The position numbers and the translations under genes were made by a program. Under the pieces are notes generated by a model. It was given only the letters and a program-made list of their open reading frames with translations, had not been told where the DNA came from and ran no database searches. Shown in pieces: positions 1 through 34,693 of a stretch of DNA of 64,000 bases. Position 1 is the stretch's first letter, and each line of letters starts with the position of its first letter. Where the stretch lies: the NCBI GenBank assembly GCA_943735955.1, contig OX030965.1, positions 6,232,503-6,296,502 of the forward strand, given 5' to 3'. The DNA is from Piscicola geometra (taxonomy: Eukaryota; Annelida; Clitellata; Hirudinida; Piscicolidae).

Positions 1-145
1 AAGTTTGAAACAATTATATTTTCTCAAAGCAAATCCAATATAAAAATCAGCATCAAACCCACATTAACTTCCTACTAACTGCCACATCAACCACTTCACC
101 AACCAACCATCTAGCTTCCCTTCAAAACCTTCCATCATCACACAG

Positions 146-24466
<24,321 letters not shown>

Positions 24467-26816
24467 TGAACTTATTAGACGTTAAGGACTTTAGTTATAT
24501 TTACTTTTAATTAGTTTTAATTTGTAATGTTTTTAATGATAAATAGCTTTATTTGTTACAATTACTCGGATTTTTATCGTCATTTGGTTTTATTCACACG
24601 TTTGATCATGAATCGTATTTTTTTCAAAATGTTTTTATCTTTCAGCAAACGTTTGTAGTATATAATGTTTTTTCTTTTTGAAGTTTATATATTCACTTCT
24701 CTTTATCACGAAGTTTTTTTTTAGTATTTGAGTTATTATTCAATTAGTATTTATGTCATTATTCTAATTAACTCCAGCTTAAATTGGTAATTAATAAACA
24801 TAATTGTTCGATAATTTAGTTTCAACCTATTTTAAAAATTAACTTAATAATTTAATATTATTTAAATAAACAATTTAAGTTTTTTTAAAAATGTAATTTT
24901 AGTTTGTTTTTTTACAGTTGATTTTGCATTTTTTATAGCCCTTTTATCACACAATTGGGAATTTTTCTATGTTGTTAGAATAGAATGAATTTAAGTGTAT
25001 TGGTAGGATAATGAAAATTAGAGTAATAATTGTACTAAATTTGTATTTTATGAAATAATGTTGCATTAGTTGGTCACATCAAGAAGATAGATAATAAGAA
25101 AATTTTTCTTTTTTAGATTCTTTCAACGTTTTTGTTTTATAAGACTTTCTGTTATCTTCATATTGACTTGTTCTCACACTGAAACAAATACTCAAAACCG
25201 AAATACCAAGATAAAAACTCAATAGAATACACAGTTTGTATACACATATACAAAAGATACAAACACCCATGATTGTATAATGTGCTTCAATTAAATATTT
25301 TAATTATGTATTTTAATTGCGTCAGTAGTCGATATTATAATTCAAATGCTTGTTGCCAGTCTTAAATGGTTCGACGTGAGTTTATAATAAATTATTATTC
25401 TTTGTTTTTTTTCGTGATAAATTCGAAAAAGCTTAAATTTTATATAATTTTAAAATAATTAAGAAACTCTCAAAAGATGTTGAGTTTATAGACATAAAAT
25501 TAGTAGTGGACGTAGTAGTATTAGCCAAATAGTTGAATAATTAAGTCTATAATAAAGTCATTATTTTATTATAATTGACCCCGTTTGTATTCTAAAAACA
25601 AGTTATTAGTTTTATTTATTATCTTCAATTAATTACAGATCCTTTTCTAATCAGCTTCAGACCTCGATAATTTCACATTGGTGGCATCTCATCATCGCCA
25701 CCATCCCTCCACCACCAATAAAACCAACAAACACAATAAGCATCTCTAATACTTTTAATTTTCTAAAATTTATTTTCATTCCTCCTATTTGTTATACCAT
25801 TGTTGCAACACATTTTGGTTGTTTTATTTGTTGCTTCTCTTGTTTTAAGTGTTGAAGCTGTTGTTTCTGAGATCGAAAGCTTTTTTGTTGTTGATTCTGT
25901 TATTATTGTCGTTATAGTTCAGCGATGTGGTTGTGCGGTATTATAAGAATTGTCTCTACCAGCTGTTGTTATATTTTTGTCTTTATTTGAGAATTATTGT
26001 TTTTATGTATCGATTGACGTGAACCATGATAAAAATGATATTGTATTTTTGCATGGTTCACGTGAAAGTTGTGCTTGTTGTTGAGCGCTGTTTATTAGAA
26101 GGCAGCAATGGTTATTTGTTACAGAAAAGTATTATTCATCTTCCACTTCGCTGAAGACAAGTTTGACTTTTAAGGAATGATGATAAAACAGTCGCTTACA
26201 TTGGAATTATTCTGGAAGGCCAAAAGAATAACCACAACAGTTATTTCTTTATACCAAGGCAGACCAGTTTAAGGGAAATCTTGGAGACAATGTGTGATAT
26301 ATTCTTATATAAATATCCTTGATTTTTATGCAGTTTCTGGATTCTTTTCTGAAACTTGCATAAGATCCTCTTTTGCATATCCACATGAGATCAAGGAGTT
26401 AAACAGAAAGGCAGACAAATATTTAACGTTTTATTACAACATTCAGGACAACTAAAACACTTTCATCATTCATATGTTGCATTTTTATGAAACCTAATAA
26501 ACCTAAATAAATTTTTTATAAATTATTCATAAAATAGTTTATTTAGGCTGATATAAAAGCAATAACTACATTTATATACACATGAAATAGGGAAGGAATA
26601 AAACATTTCACGACGGTCTTTTAAATATTAATAATAATGGATAAAAGCATTGGAGTGACAAGATATATAAATAATATAATGCTTAAACCAAAACAGAAAA
26701 GAGTTCAAACGCTAAAATTTTGGTTAACTACACCTACAGAACTTCAATGAGACATTAAAAACACTAAACAACACACACTAATGATAGTAAGAATCCACAA
26801 AATAAAATCAAGCAGC
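24467..26816. other. Intergenic region between convergent papilin-like and H3.3 genes
   Basis: AT-rich sequence with no supported coding region. It should hold both 3' UTRs. A TTTATT at 26538-26543 is an AATAAA on the minus strand, about 275 bp past the H3.3 stop. A perfect 12-bp inverted repeat, ACGTGAACCATG at 26017-26028 and its complement at 26052-26063, could form a hairpin. No clear polyadenylation signal for papilin is close to its stop. Confidence 0.6.
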
Positions 26817-27233
<417 letters not shown>

Positions 27234-27484
27234 TTAAGATTCTGAAATTGTGAAAAGATGTTGAGTTCTAAATAACTGAAGAAATCTCTGAAAGGTAATA
27301 ATAGAATTTTGAAATTCATAAAGCTCGTGAAAACCAGTAAACAAAGAAAACGCCATATTGGATATTTTAAATTGTGTGAAACCAAATTTTCGATTTAATT
27401 CACTCAATTTCAGACTATAAACAACTAATTGAAATTAGGAAACATAAAAGAGTAAAACAAGTTAAATATTTGTCGAGAACTCAC

Positions 27485-27675
27485 CAAATATGAAGAATTA
27501 TAAACACGGAATAGGCAGTAGATGTGTGCACAAAAATTCTTAACCTCGTTGTTGTACGTATATAAAGGTTTTTTTGAACTAAAATGATTGGCTCACATTT
27601 ACTGGCTTCCTATTGGTCCAAAACTCTTTAAAACTCACAGTTTTGATTGGCTGAAATTTCAAAGCCTTTCATTGG
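27485..27675 (-). promoter_or_regulatory. H3.3 promoter: TATA box and four CCAAT boxes, and 5'-UTR exon
   Basis: On the minus strand a TTATATA lies at 27559-27565, and CCAAT boxes lie at 27587-27591, 27612-27616, 27646-27650 and 27671-27675. The noncoding first exon should begin about 30 bp below the TATA box and end at 27485 with donor GTGAGT. Spaced CCAAT boxes suggest NF-Y control; that is inference from known histone promoters. Confidence 0.65.
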
Positions 27676-28317
27676 TAGAAGATGACTTATTTTTTGCACA
27701 GATTTGATCTTGATATTTAAGAGTTTACAATGTAAACTTTACATATATAATATTAGTGAAATATATCAAAAATGATAATAGCTTACTTCAAGCATGTCAA
27801 GTTTTAAACAGCTTTGATTAAACTACATTAGGCTGGAAAGAAGACAAGGCATGGAAAGGTGAGACAGCTGCAAAACCTTCTGGAAAAAAAATTGATGTAA
27901 AATATCCCTACCTCACCACTAGTGGAAGAATTCATGCTGATTAGAACTAGCTACTAGCAAGAAAGATGAAGTTTAATCCATATTTGATTTTTTCACCTTC
28001 TATTTCTGACTATTTTTAAACATGGCTTGCGTCTGTCAAGCCGTGAAAAATAAAAATTATTTTTACAAAAATTTAACGTTTGTGTTTGCTTGCTTTATGT
28101 CTGCTTGGGCATTTGATTTTTAACTTCTACACTTGTCTATGGAAAAATTGAAATAGCATTTTGATATTTTTTTAATAATAGCAACAAGTAAAAACAATAA
28201 AAACAATAATTGTTAAAAAATTATAAAACAAGAACATTTAAAAAAAAGATATTTGTCTACTTTCGTAAGCTAGAAACAATTCTATGATACACAAAAGCTC
28301 TAAGACTTGTTAAAATG
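27676..28317. other. Intergenic sequence upstream of H3.3 and downstream of PHRF1-like gene
   Basis: No coding region is supported. It includes the presumed 3' UTR of the minus-strand gene that ends at 28318 and distal promoter of H3.3. Composition is AT-rich. Confidence 0.5.
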
Positions 28318-31104
28318 TCATTTCTTGTCTAGGAGAAGTTTGAGGTAAGCTTGGGCAAAGTCGAGCACTTGTTCCTTCTTCAGGTACTTCTGCTTTAACC
28401 TTGAGAACTGCCGATGGACATTGAGAGGGAAAGTGTTGAGAGGCTTTGGGTGTGAAGATGGTTCTGGAAATTTCAACTCAAAAAACAGTTAGCTTTACTT
28501 TACGTTAAATCATAATAAAATTATTTCCAAACATGAAAACCCCTCCTTAAAAACCTCCACCCATTGAAGCCACACTTCTTAACCCCCTATTATATCCCTC
28601 GAATAACCCACCTAGCCCACTCCGCCACGGCCACCACCCCACCAAGAAAGCAACAAGCACCTTGGGCACGATCTTCCTCATCACCTCCTTGTACTCGTTC
28701 TTGGTGATGGTGCGCCGAGAGTAGAACGGCTTGAGGTACTCCTTGAGCATGCCAACCACCTGCTCTTGACAGGGATGCTTGTGCTGTGCGTGGGATGGGT
28801 GGGTGGGATTGGATGGGTGAGATTGGATTGGGTGGGTGGGATGGGTGGGTGGGTGGGTGGGATGGGTGGGATGGGTGGGTGGGTGGGATGGGTGGGTGGG
28901 TGGGATGGGTGGGTGGGTGGGATGGGTGGGTGGGTGGGATGGGTGGGTGGGTGGGATGGGTGGGTGGGTGGGATGGGTGGGTGGGATGGGTGGGTGGGTG
29001 GGATGGGTGGGTGGGTGGGTGGGATTGGGTGGGTGGGATGGGTGGGTGGGTGGGATTGGGTGGGTGGGATTGGATGGGTGGGTGGGATTGGATGGGTGGG
29101 TGGGATTGGATGGGTGGGTGGGATTGGATGGGTGGGTGGGATTGTATGGATGGGGTGGGATTGGATGGGTGGGTGGGATTGGATGGGATGGATGGAGAAA
29201 AATAGATAAGAAAAGTTGGGATAGGAGAAATCGAAGTGGGTTGGTGAAGAAGGTAAGTATACAGAAAAGGGTGAATCAAAACGACTTTAGAATTAAGAAA
29301 GAGACTTTAATAAAGAATGTTACACTTTAAAAAAATTAAATATAAAAATATGAGAAAAATAAATTGAGAATAAACTTCAAACCGAAATATTTTTCCGATC
29401 TTTGATGAGACATGATGATGATGATGATGATGAAGTAGAAGCTAATGACGTACCACAAGTATTAGAGTTAATTTTATTATTATCTTTATCTTCATTATCA
29501 TTACAACTGAAACTACTCTTGCTATTGTCATTATTATTATTATTATTATTATTTAAATAATTATGCAACAAAATTTCGCTTTTATCATTACTATTTAATA
29601 CATTAGCTTTATCGGAATTTAGTATTTCACTAGAATGACCATTATTTGTGTTACTATTCTTTTTTAAATTATTATACTCAACACTATTATTTAGACTTTT
29701 ATTATTATTATTATTATTATTATTACCAAATTTTTCATTATTATTTGTTACGGATACGCTACTACTACTATTTTCAAAAAAATTATTTTTATTTTGAATC
29801 CCCTTTTCGTTTTGGTAATGGAAGTCTCTGGTACCTCTGTCATCATTTGAGTTATTAATAGTAACAGTGAAAATTGCATCATTTTTAGGAACGGCCATTG
29901 TCGCCTTTTTGTGAGAAGACGACGATGATAATGATGATGAAGGAAATGGTGCTGATGATGATGGTGGTAGAAAAGGTGCTGATGATGATGATGTTTTATG
30001 ATAGTCACCATCACAATGCTTTTTGTAGGTGTTAAAATCATCAGATGTGTTGCTGTGGTAGTTGTTGCTTTTATTGATTTGCGTTGTTGCATTGTGCTTG
30101 TTGTTTGTTGTTGTTGCATGAGCCATTCTTTCCTTCAGTCGGTCTTCCAGTGTTTTGTATGCCTTTTTAGTCTGGGTGTTGTGAAAATCCTTTTCAAAGC
30201 AATGGGACTCATTGTGTGCATCAAGGGTTCTCTTATTAGTTGTTGTTGTTATTGTTGTTGATAATGCTTTTTTGTTTGTTGGTGTTTCTTTTGATGTTGC
30301 TGTTGATGGTTTTGTTGTCATTGTAGTGGTTGATGTAGTTGAAGAGTGTGATTTGTTGTTTGTGTCATTAAATTTTTTCCTATGATCACTTAAGGTTTTA
30401 TGATTTTCATTATTGCTAGAGGTTTCCTTGGTTTTATCTTTAGTGAAACCATTTGTATTGCTTTTAACCACAGCACCATTGTGATCCAAAGACTCTGTAT
30501 CATCAGTGACATCATCATTTCCTTTACCGCCCTCCTTCTTAATCATCTGATCAAACTTCTCCTCACTGCTCAGCATCTGGTTCTGTCTCCATGCCATCAG
30601 TGAGTTTCTGTTTGCAGGAGTAATTTTTGCAGAAGTTTGAGCTCTAAATTTAGAAAAATGTCCGCTTTTGTTACTACTTGTACTTTGTTCATTTTTCTTG
30701 AAAGTATCTTTGAATTTGTTTTGTGGTCTTGAGTCTGAGTTGCACTTTGAGACGTTGTCGTTGGACGGCCACTTCAGCGCGTTGTCTTGTTCGTTCGGAT
30801 GACTTTTGCGGTGCAAGACGCTTTTGTGTTCGAGAAGACTGCTTCGGTTTTCGCCATTTTCTGATTTCTTCAACTTCGGAATGCGTGGAAGAATAGGAAT
30901 GGCCTTGAACTTCCGAGTAATCTCGTCGTCTTCTTCTTCTTCTTCCGAATAACGACTATCGTTCGTATCACAATTGACTTCACTATTGCTTCCGTCTTTG
31001 CCGTTAGAATTGCTGTTTTTAGTGGTACGATCGCCAAAATCGTCATCATTGTCTGTGTTATATTCGTTTGTATTGTTACTGTGCATTGAGTTTACACTTT
31101 CCAT
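28318..31104 (-). CDS. Disordered protein with a PHRF1/SCAF-type C-terminal module
   Basis: Predicted exons, in transcript order: 29454-31104, 28661-28764, 28318-28407, giving about 614 residues. The C-terminus reads VVGMLKEYLKPFYSRRTIT, KNEYKEVMRKIVPK and then FSRLKQKYLKKEQVLDFAQA. It lines up without gaps with the C-terminal helical module of PHRF1 and related SCAF proteins (LKPFY, ITK.EYK...RK.VPK, then '..V...AY'). The usual CHSKSGEIN segment is replaced. The first exon is Ser/Asn-rich and disordered, with KAIPILPRIPKLKK near residue 70 and polyAsn runs. The junction uses a strong donor (G|GTACGT) and a weaker AAG acceptor; alternatively the two parts belong to different transcripts. No RING or PHD finger can fit upstream, because the next gene ends at 31401. 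Confidence 0.55.
28795..29190 (+). repeat. G-rich minisatellite (GGGTGGGTGGGAT)n in an intron
   Basis: About 390 bp of 12-17-bp units of GGGTGGGTGGGAT type with a (GGGATTGGATGGGTGGGT) variant towards the right. It lies in the predicted 689-bp intron of the minus-strand gene, so the RNA would be C-rich. The G strand can form quadruplexes by its runs of three Gs. Confidence 0.9.
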
Positions 31105-31400
31105 GACTTAAAACTAAAAACGTAAACAAATATTTCACCAATAAACAATTTTAAAGAACTAAATAGAATGAGTACATACAAAAATGCGAGATTGCGACTG
31201 ACAAATTCTATTGTTGGTCTGCGGCTAGAGCAAATCACTTTTAAAATTTCATCAATTAGGCTGCGTTCGGTACTCAGCTTAAACTAATTTATATATAATT
31301 TTAATCATTTTTTTACAAAAACTTTTTTCATAAAAAAAGATTTTTTAAATAGTTTGAACACAAAAAAAAGTTTTATTTAAAAAAGAATACATAAATAGAT

Positions 31401-32163
31401 TTATTTTCCAATTTTTCGAAGGTCTTTCATCACGTTTTTAGGAATTTTCATCATTCCATCTTTGTATTGTACAACAGAGCCTGATTTCTTTTTCGATGAC
31501 ATTTTATCATTTCTGGGGGAAAATATTTGGTTATTGGTAAATTCCTGATATTATAAATAAACCTAATAAAAAATACAATATAATATAATAATAATAATGT
31601 GTGTGATAACGTTTTTTTCTCACTAATTAGTTTAATCAAATGTCATAACAAACCTTTCTTTTTTATCTGAGTTCATTGGTTTTTTGAGTTTGATATCTTG
31701 TTGTGGTCCATATTTATTCTGAGTGATTTGAATAAATTAAAACCATTATTATCATAACCACACATAATATTAATTGAAAAAGAATTATTATTATTCATAC
31801 CACAAGCTCTTTTTGTTTTTCCAGTTTTTTACTTTCTTCTTTCTTTTCATCCAAAATTGTCTTATAGTTAACACACTTTTTCTTAGGAGGCTGAGAAAAA
31901 ACGAAAAAAATTAATGATAACTTTTAATGATATGAAACAATTAAAAAAATCTCATTTGATAGGTTACTCACAGAAGCTCCTAATTTGACAAGCATGTCCA
32001 CCATTGCTTCATTTTTATCTCTTTGATTAAGACCTTTTAACCCTAACTGCAAAACTTCCATTTTAGCTTTTTTCAAATCAAAATAATTAGTTTTATTTTT
32101 AGTAGTTCCATTTTGGGCATTTTCTCGTCTTTTTTTGCCGGGATTTTTATTGAACTTACCCAT
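31401..32163 (-). CDS. C1orf131-like DUF4602 nucleolar protein
   Basis: Exons 31972-32163, 31801-31890, 31654-31718, 31401-31512 give 152 residues. The core FDLKKAKMEVLQLGLKGLN is followed by MVDMLVKLGASPPKKKCVNY, a close match to the conserved block of human C1orf131 (KKARLEVHRFG, LGAKPPKK..VNYK). C1orf131 and yeast Faf1 are known as small-subunit processome factors in early pre-rRNA processing. The N and C ends are lysine-rich, as expected for a nucleolar protein, and the end SVVQYKDGMMKIPKNVMK resembles the family's short C-terminal motif. At 152 residues it is shorter than the human protein (about 290). A minus-strand AATAAA at 31372-31377 follows the stop closely. Confidence 0.8.
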
Positions 32164-32400
32164 TTCAGGTTTTGAGAAGTTAAAAGCGGATTCTACCTCA
32201 AAGTGAAATTGATGAAATATTTATGGAATCATAAATTGGTAAATATTCATGTAATCATGAATTGAAACATATGTTTTCTAATTTAAAATATGAATGTGTT
32301 TTTTTTTTTTTAAAGTTTGAGAAATAAAATTTAACTTTTAATCAAGTTTTACCTTTCAAATGATACCTTAATTAGCTCTTTCTTTAATAAGCTTATCAAA
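32164..32400. promoter_or_regulatory. Putative bidirectional promoter, C1orf131-like / DIPK2-like
   Basis: Only 237 bp separate the two divergent start codons, so both promoters must overlap unless 5' UTR introns exist. The interval is AT-rich with a poly-T run at 32299-32311. No TATA box is obvious. Confidence 0.5.
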
Positions 32401-33940
32401 ATGTTTGAAATATTAAAAAAATTTAAATATGCTAGTTACAAAAATATTTATAATAACTACGATTATAAAACTGTTAAATCGAAAATTGTTCTATCTTTAA
32501 AACTAGTTTTGAGAAAATATCACCGGCAAGAACTATCGAGACAGATTCTCATCACATTCAGTCTTTTCACCATCTTTTCCTTTTTAATTATATTTTTTTC
32601 ATATTTTTTCTATGATGTACAAAACAGTTCTGGTTTTTTAGAAACTCACACTTGTCCTGCGTGTATGGGTTTCAAAGCATGTGAAAAGTTTCAAAGAAAA
32701 GAAATAAGACTGAGCCTTGCATCAACAATTAAAGCATTGTTCTACTCATCAAGTTATATTTATAAGGGATTATACAGCAATGGTTCTCAACTTGTCATTT
32801 CCAGAATTGCAAGCTCAACTCAAATAGCAAGCTGGGAAGAAAAAATATGCCTAAAAGTACTTTTTCTCTAAGCATTATTAAATATTTTAAACTAATCTTT
32901 CAAATTTGATTTTTCAGGCAAAACGAAAACGCAACTGCAGGGTGAAGGAAGCCGCATTGGGATTATTTCCAATGTCTGGATCTCGTTGGATGTCCGAGGG
33001 AGTGAAAGGTCATTCCCTCAGTCTCACTTGTCCCAGCACACGCATGCTCGACTCGATGGCGTTTAGATACGCTGAAAAGCACGACTCAATCGACATTTCA
33101 ACCACTGAACGAATCAGAATGGTGCTGACAACATGGCTTAATCCTCGTAGCATTATCTACCAAATGTTCCCTAATGAAAATGGCTGGTTTTTCCCTAAAT
33201 ACGAGGGTTCGTGTGGTAGAATTGCAGTCTACAAAATGCCAGGGTCTCCATTGTACACATACCTCACTTCTCCGTGGAATGTCAGAGTGAAGTTGGTCTT
33301 ATTTCATATTTTATTTATTTCCAAAATTATTTTATTCCAATAAATTAAATTTAATGCAAATAAAACTTTTTAAATACCCAGATTAGCGTTATCCCTGTTG
33401 AAAATCGCCCACAAAAGCACCACTAACAACCATAAATATGCTCTATACCTGATGAAATGCGAAATGCAAGATTTCTACGTGAATGAAGACGATCTCGAGG
33501 TAACCTACCATGAAGCGGAAAATGTTTTACTGGTGGATACATGGGAGATGGAGAAGAGTAAGACAAAGGAAGGAAACAGTACATACATACTTCAACACAG
33601 CGAATGTCTAGTTAAAGATGGTGATGAGAGAAGGGTGTGTGTAAATGAGTATGAAACCCAAGTAGACCAATTATGTCATAATAAATACTCAGATTACAAT
33701 TTCTACATGATGTGCCGTAACATCTTTACACCCAAAATCATCAACACATCCCCACGTGTAAATGCTGGTTTGTTACATGGCACACCTCCATCTATTGATT
33801 CTCTGCATGGAATAACACAGTTGTTGGAAAAGTGCATCCAACAAGCTTCTCTTTCAGAGTCGAGAAGTCAAATAGTGACAAAGTTAATTGAAGTATTGAC
33901 TGAGATTGTCAACGATTTGAATTTAGAAAAAGATTTTTAA
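32401..33940 (+). CDS. DIPK2 (divergent protein kinase domain 2, DIA1/C3orf58 family)
   Basis: Exons 32401-32856, 32918-33291, 33382-33940 give 462 residues; the human protein is about 430. A membrane anchor lies at about residues 49-73 (ILITFSLFTIFSFLIIFFSY), so it is a type II or signal-anchored secretory-pathway protein. The CPACMGFKACEKF motif, EGSCGRIAVYKMPG, TSPWNVRVKLALSLLKIAHK, NNHKYALYLMKCEMQDFYVN and AENVLLVDTWEM are the family's diagnostic blocks. The intron after 33291 needs the donor AA|GTTGGT, which restores the conserved 'RVKLAL' segment in frame. Vertebrate relatives act in the Golgi and outside the cell. The Asp before AEN in human DIPK2A is Glu here (HEAENVLLVD). An AATAAA lies at 33977-33982. 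Confidence 0.88.
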
Positions 33941-33976
33941 TGTATCTTGATTTGAATTTTCAAATATTTTTTTAAC

Positions 33977-33982
33977 AATAAA
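33977..33982 (+). terminator. Polyadenylation signal of the DIPK2-like gene
   Basis: AATAAA begins 37 bp past the stop. The convergent FAM32A gene has its own signal on the other strand at 34014-34019, so the two 3' ends lie within about 150 bp. Confidence 0.65.
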
Positions 33983-34088
33983 CAGATTTACTTGATAATG
34001 GAGTTATTGGATGTTTATTCACTGTTTTGATGAAAAGTTAATGATATTTATAGTTTGAAAAGCAAATACAAATATTCCTTGAAAAAAA

Positions 34089-34693
34089 TTATTTTGTCCA
34101 TGAAACTTTTGGAATATCATAATGTTCTGTCAGTTGAGCCAGCTTATCATTGAACTCCTGGAAAATATTAGAAAATTCATTTAGATTAAATTAAAATAAT
34201 TATTAATTTAAAAAATTATTCACTTTCAATAGAATGAAAATGGTATTTAAAATATTAACCATGATTCTTTCTTTGTGTGTTTTGGATGCTTTTTTCATTA
34301 TCTCTTCGAAAGCCTGCAAATAGCAAAAAAATGATGTATAATAACTTTTATGTACTACAAAAAGAATGAATACAACGCATATAGAAAAACTCTCTAGAAA
34401 CAATGATTCAGAACACTGACTCTCTTCTCTTTGACTTCCTCAAAGGCCCGTTCTGCCTTTGTTTTTTTCTGCGCCTTGGTTTCGTACTGAACATCAGGGT
34501 CGAACATCGCTTCGGCCATCTCCTGCAGCTTCTTCTCGTCAGTTTTCTTTTTTCTTTAACAACAAAATATATGTATTTGGAATTGAAATGAATATAAAAT
34601 TATATATATTAAAAATAATTACTTTTTAATCTTCTTATCTTTCACTCCTTTGAGCCTAAGTTTTCCTCTGGGAACATATTCGCCATCAGCCAT
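34089..34693 (-). CDS. FAM32A: FAM32A homolog
   Basis: Exons 34623-34693, 34421-34553, 34260-34313, 34089-34157 give 108 residues (human 112). It opens MADGEYVPRGKLRLKGVKDK with the family's 'G.L.LKG' and lysine-rich stretch. It ends KKASKTHKERIM, EFNDKLAQLTEHYDIPKVSW-TK, the most conserved part of FAM32A. In human spliceosomes the C-terminus of FAM32A reaches the catalytic centre and helps exon ligation, which explains why this end is so well kept. The acceptor of exon 2 (AAAG) is weak but is the only one that keeps the phase. The minus-strand AATAAA is at 34014-34019. Confidence 0.93.

Noticed and set aside
28766..29330. Trp/Gly/Met-rich frames over the G-rich minisatellite and Pro/His/Ser-rich ones opposite
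   Set aside because: Pure translation of a simple repeat inside a predicted intron.
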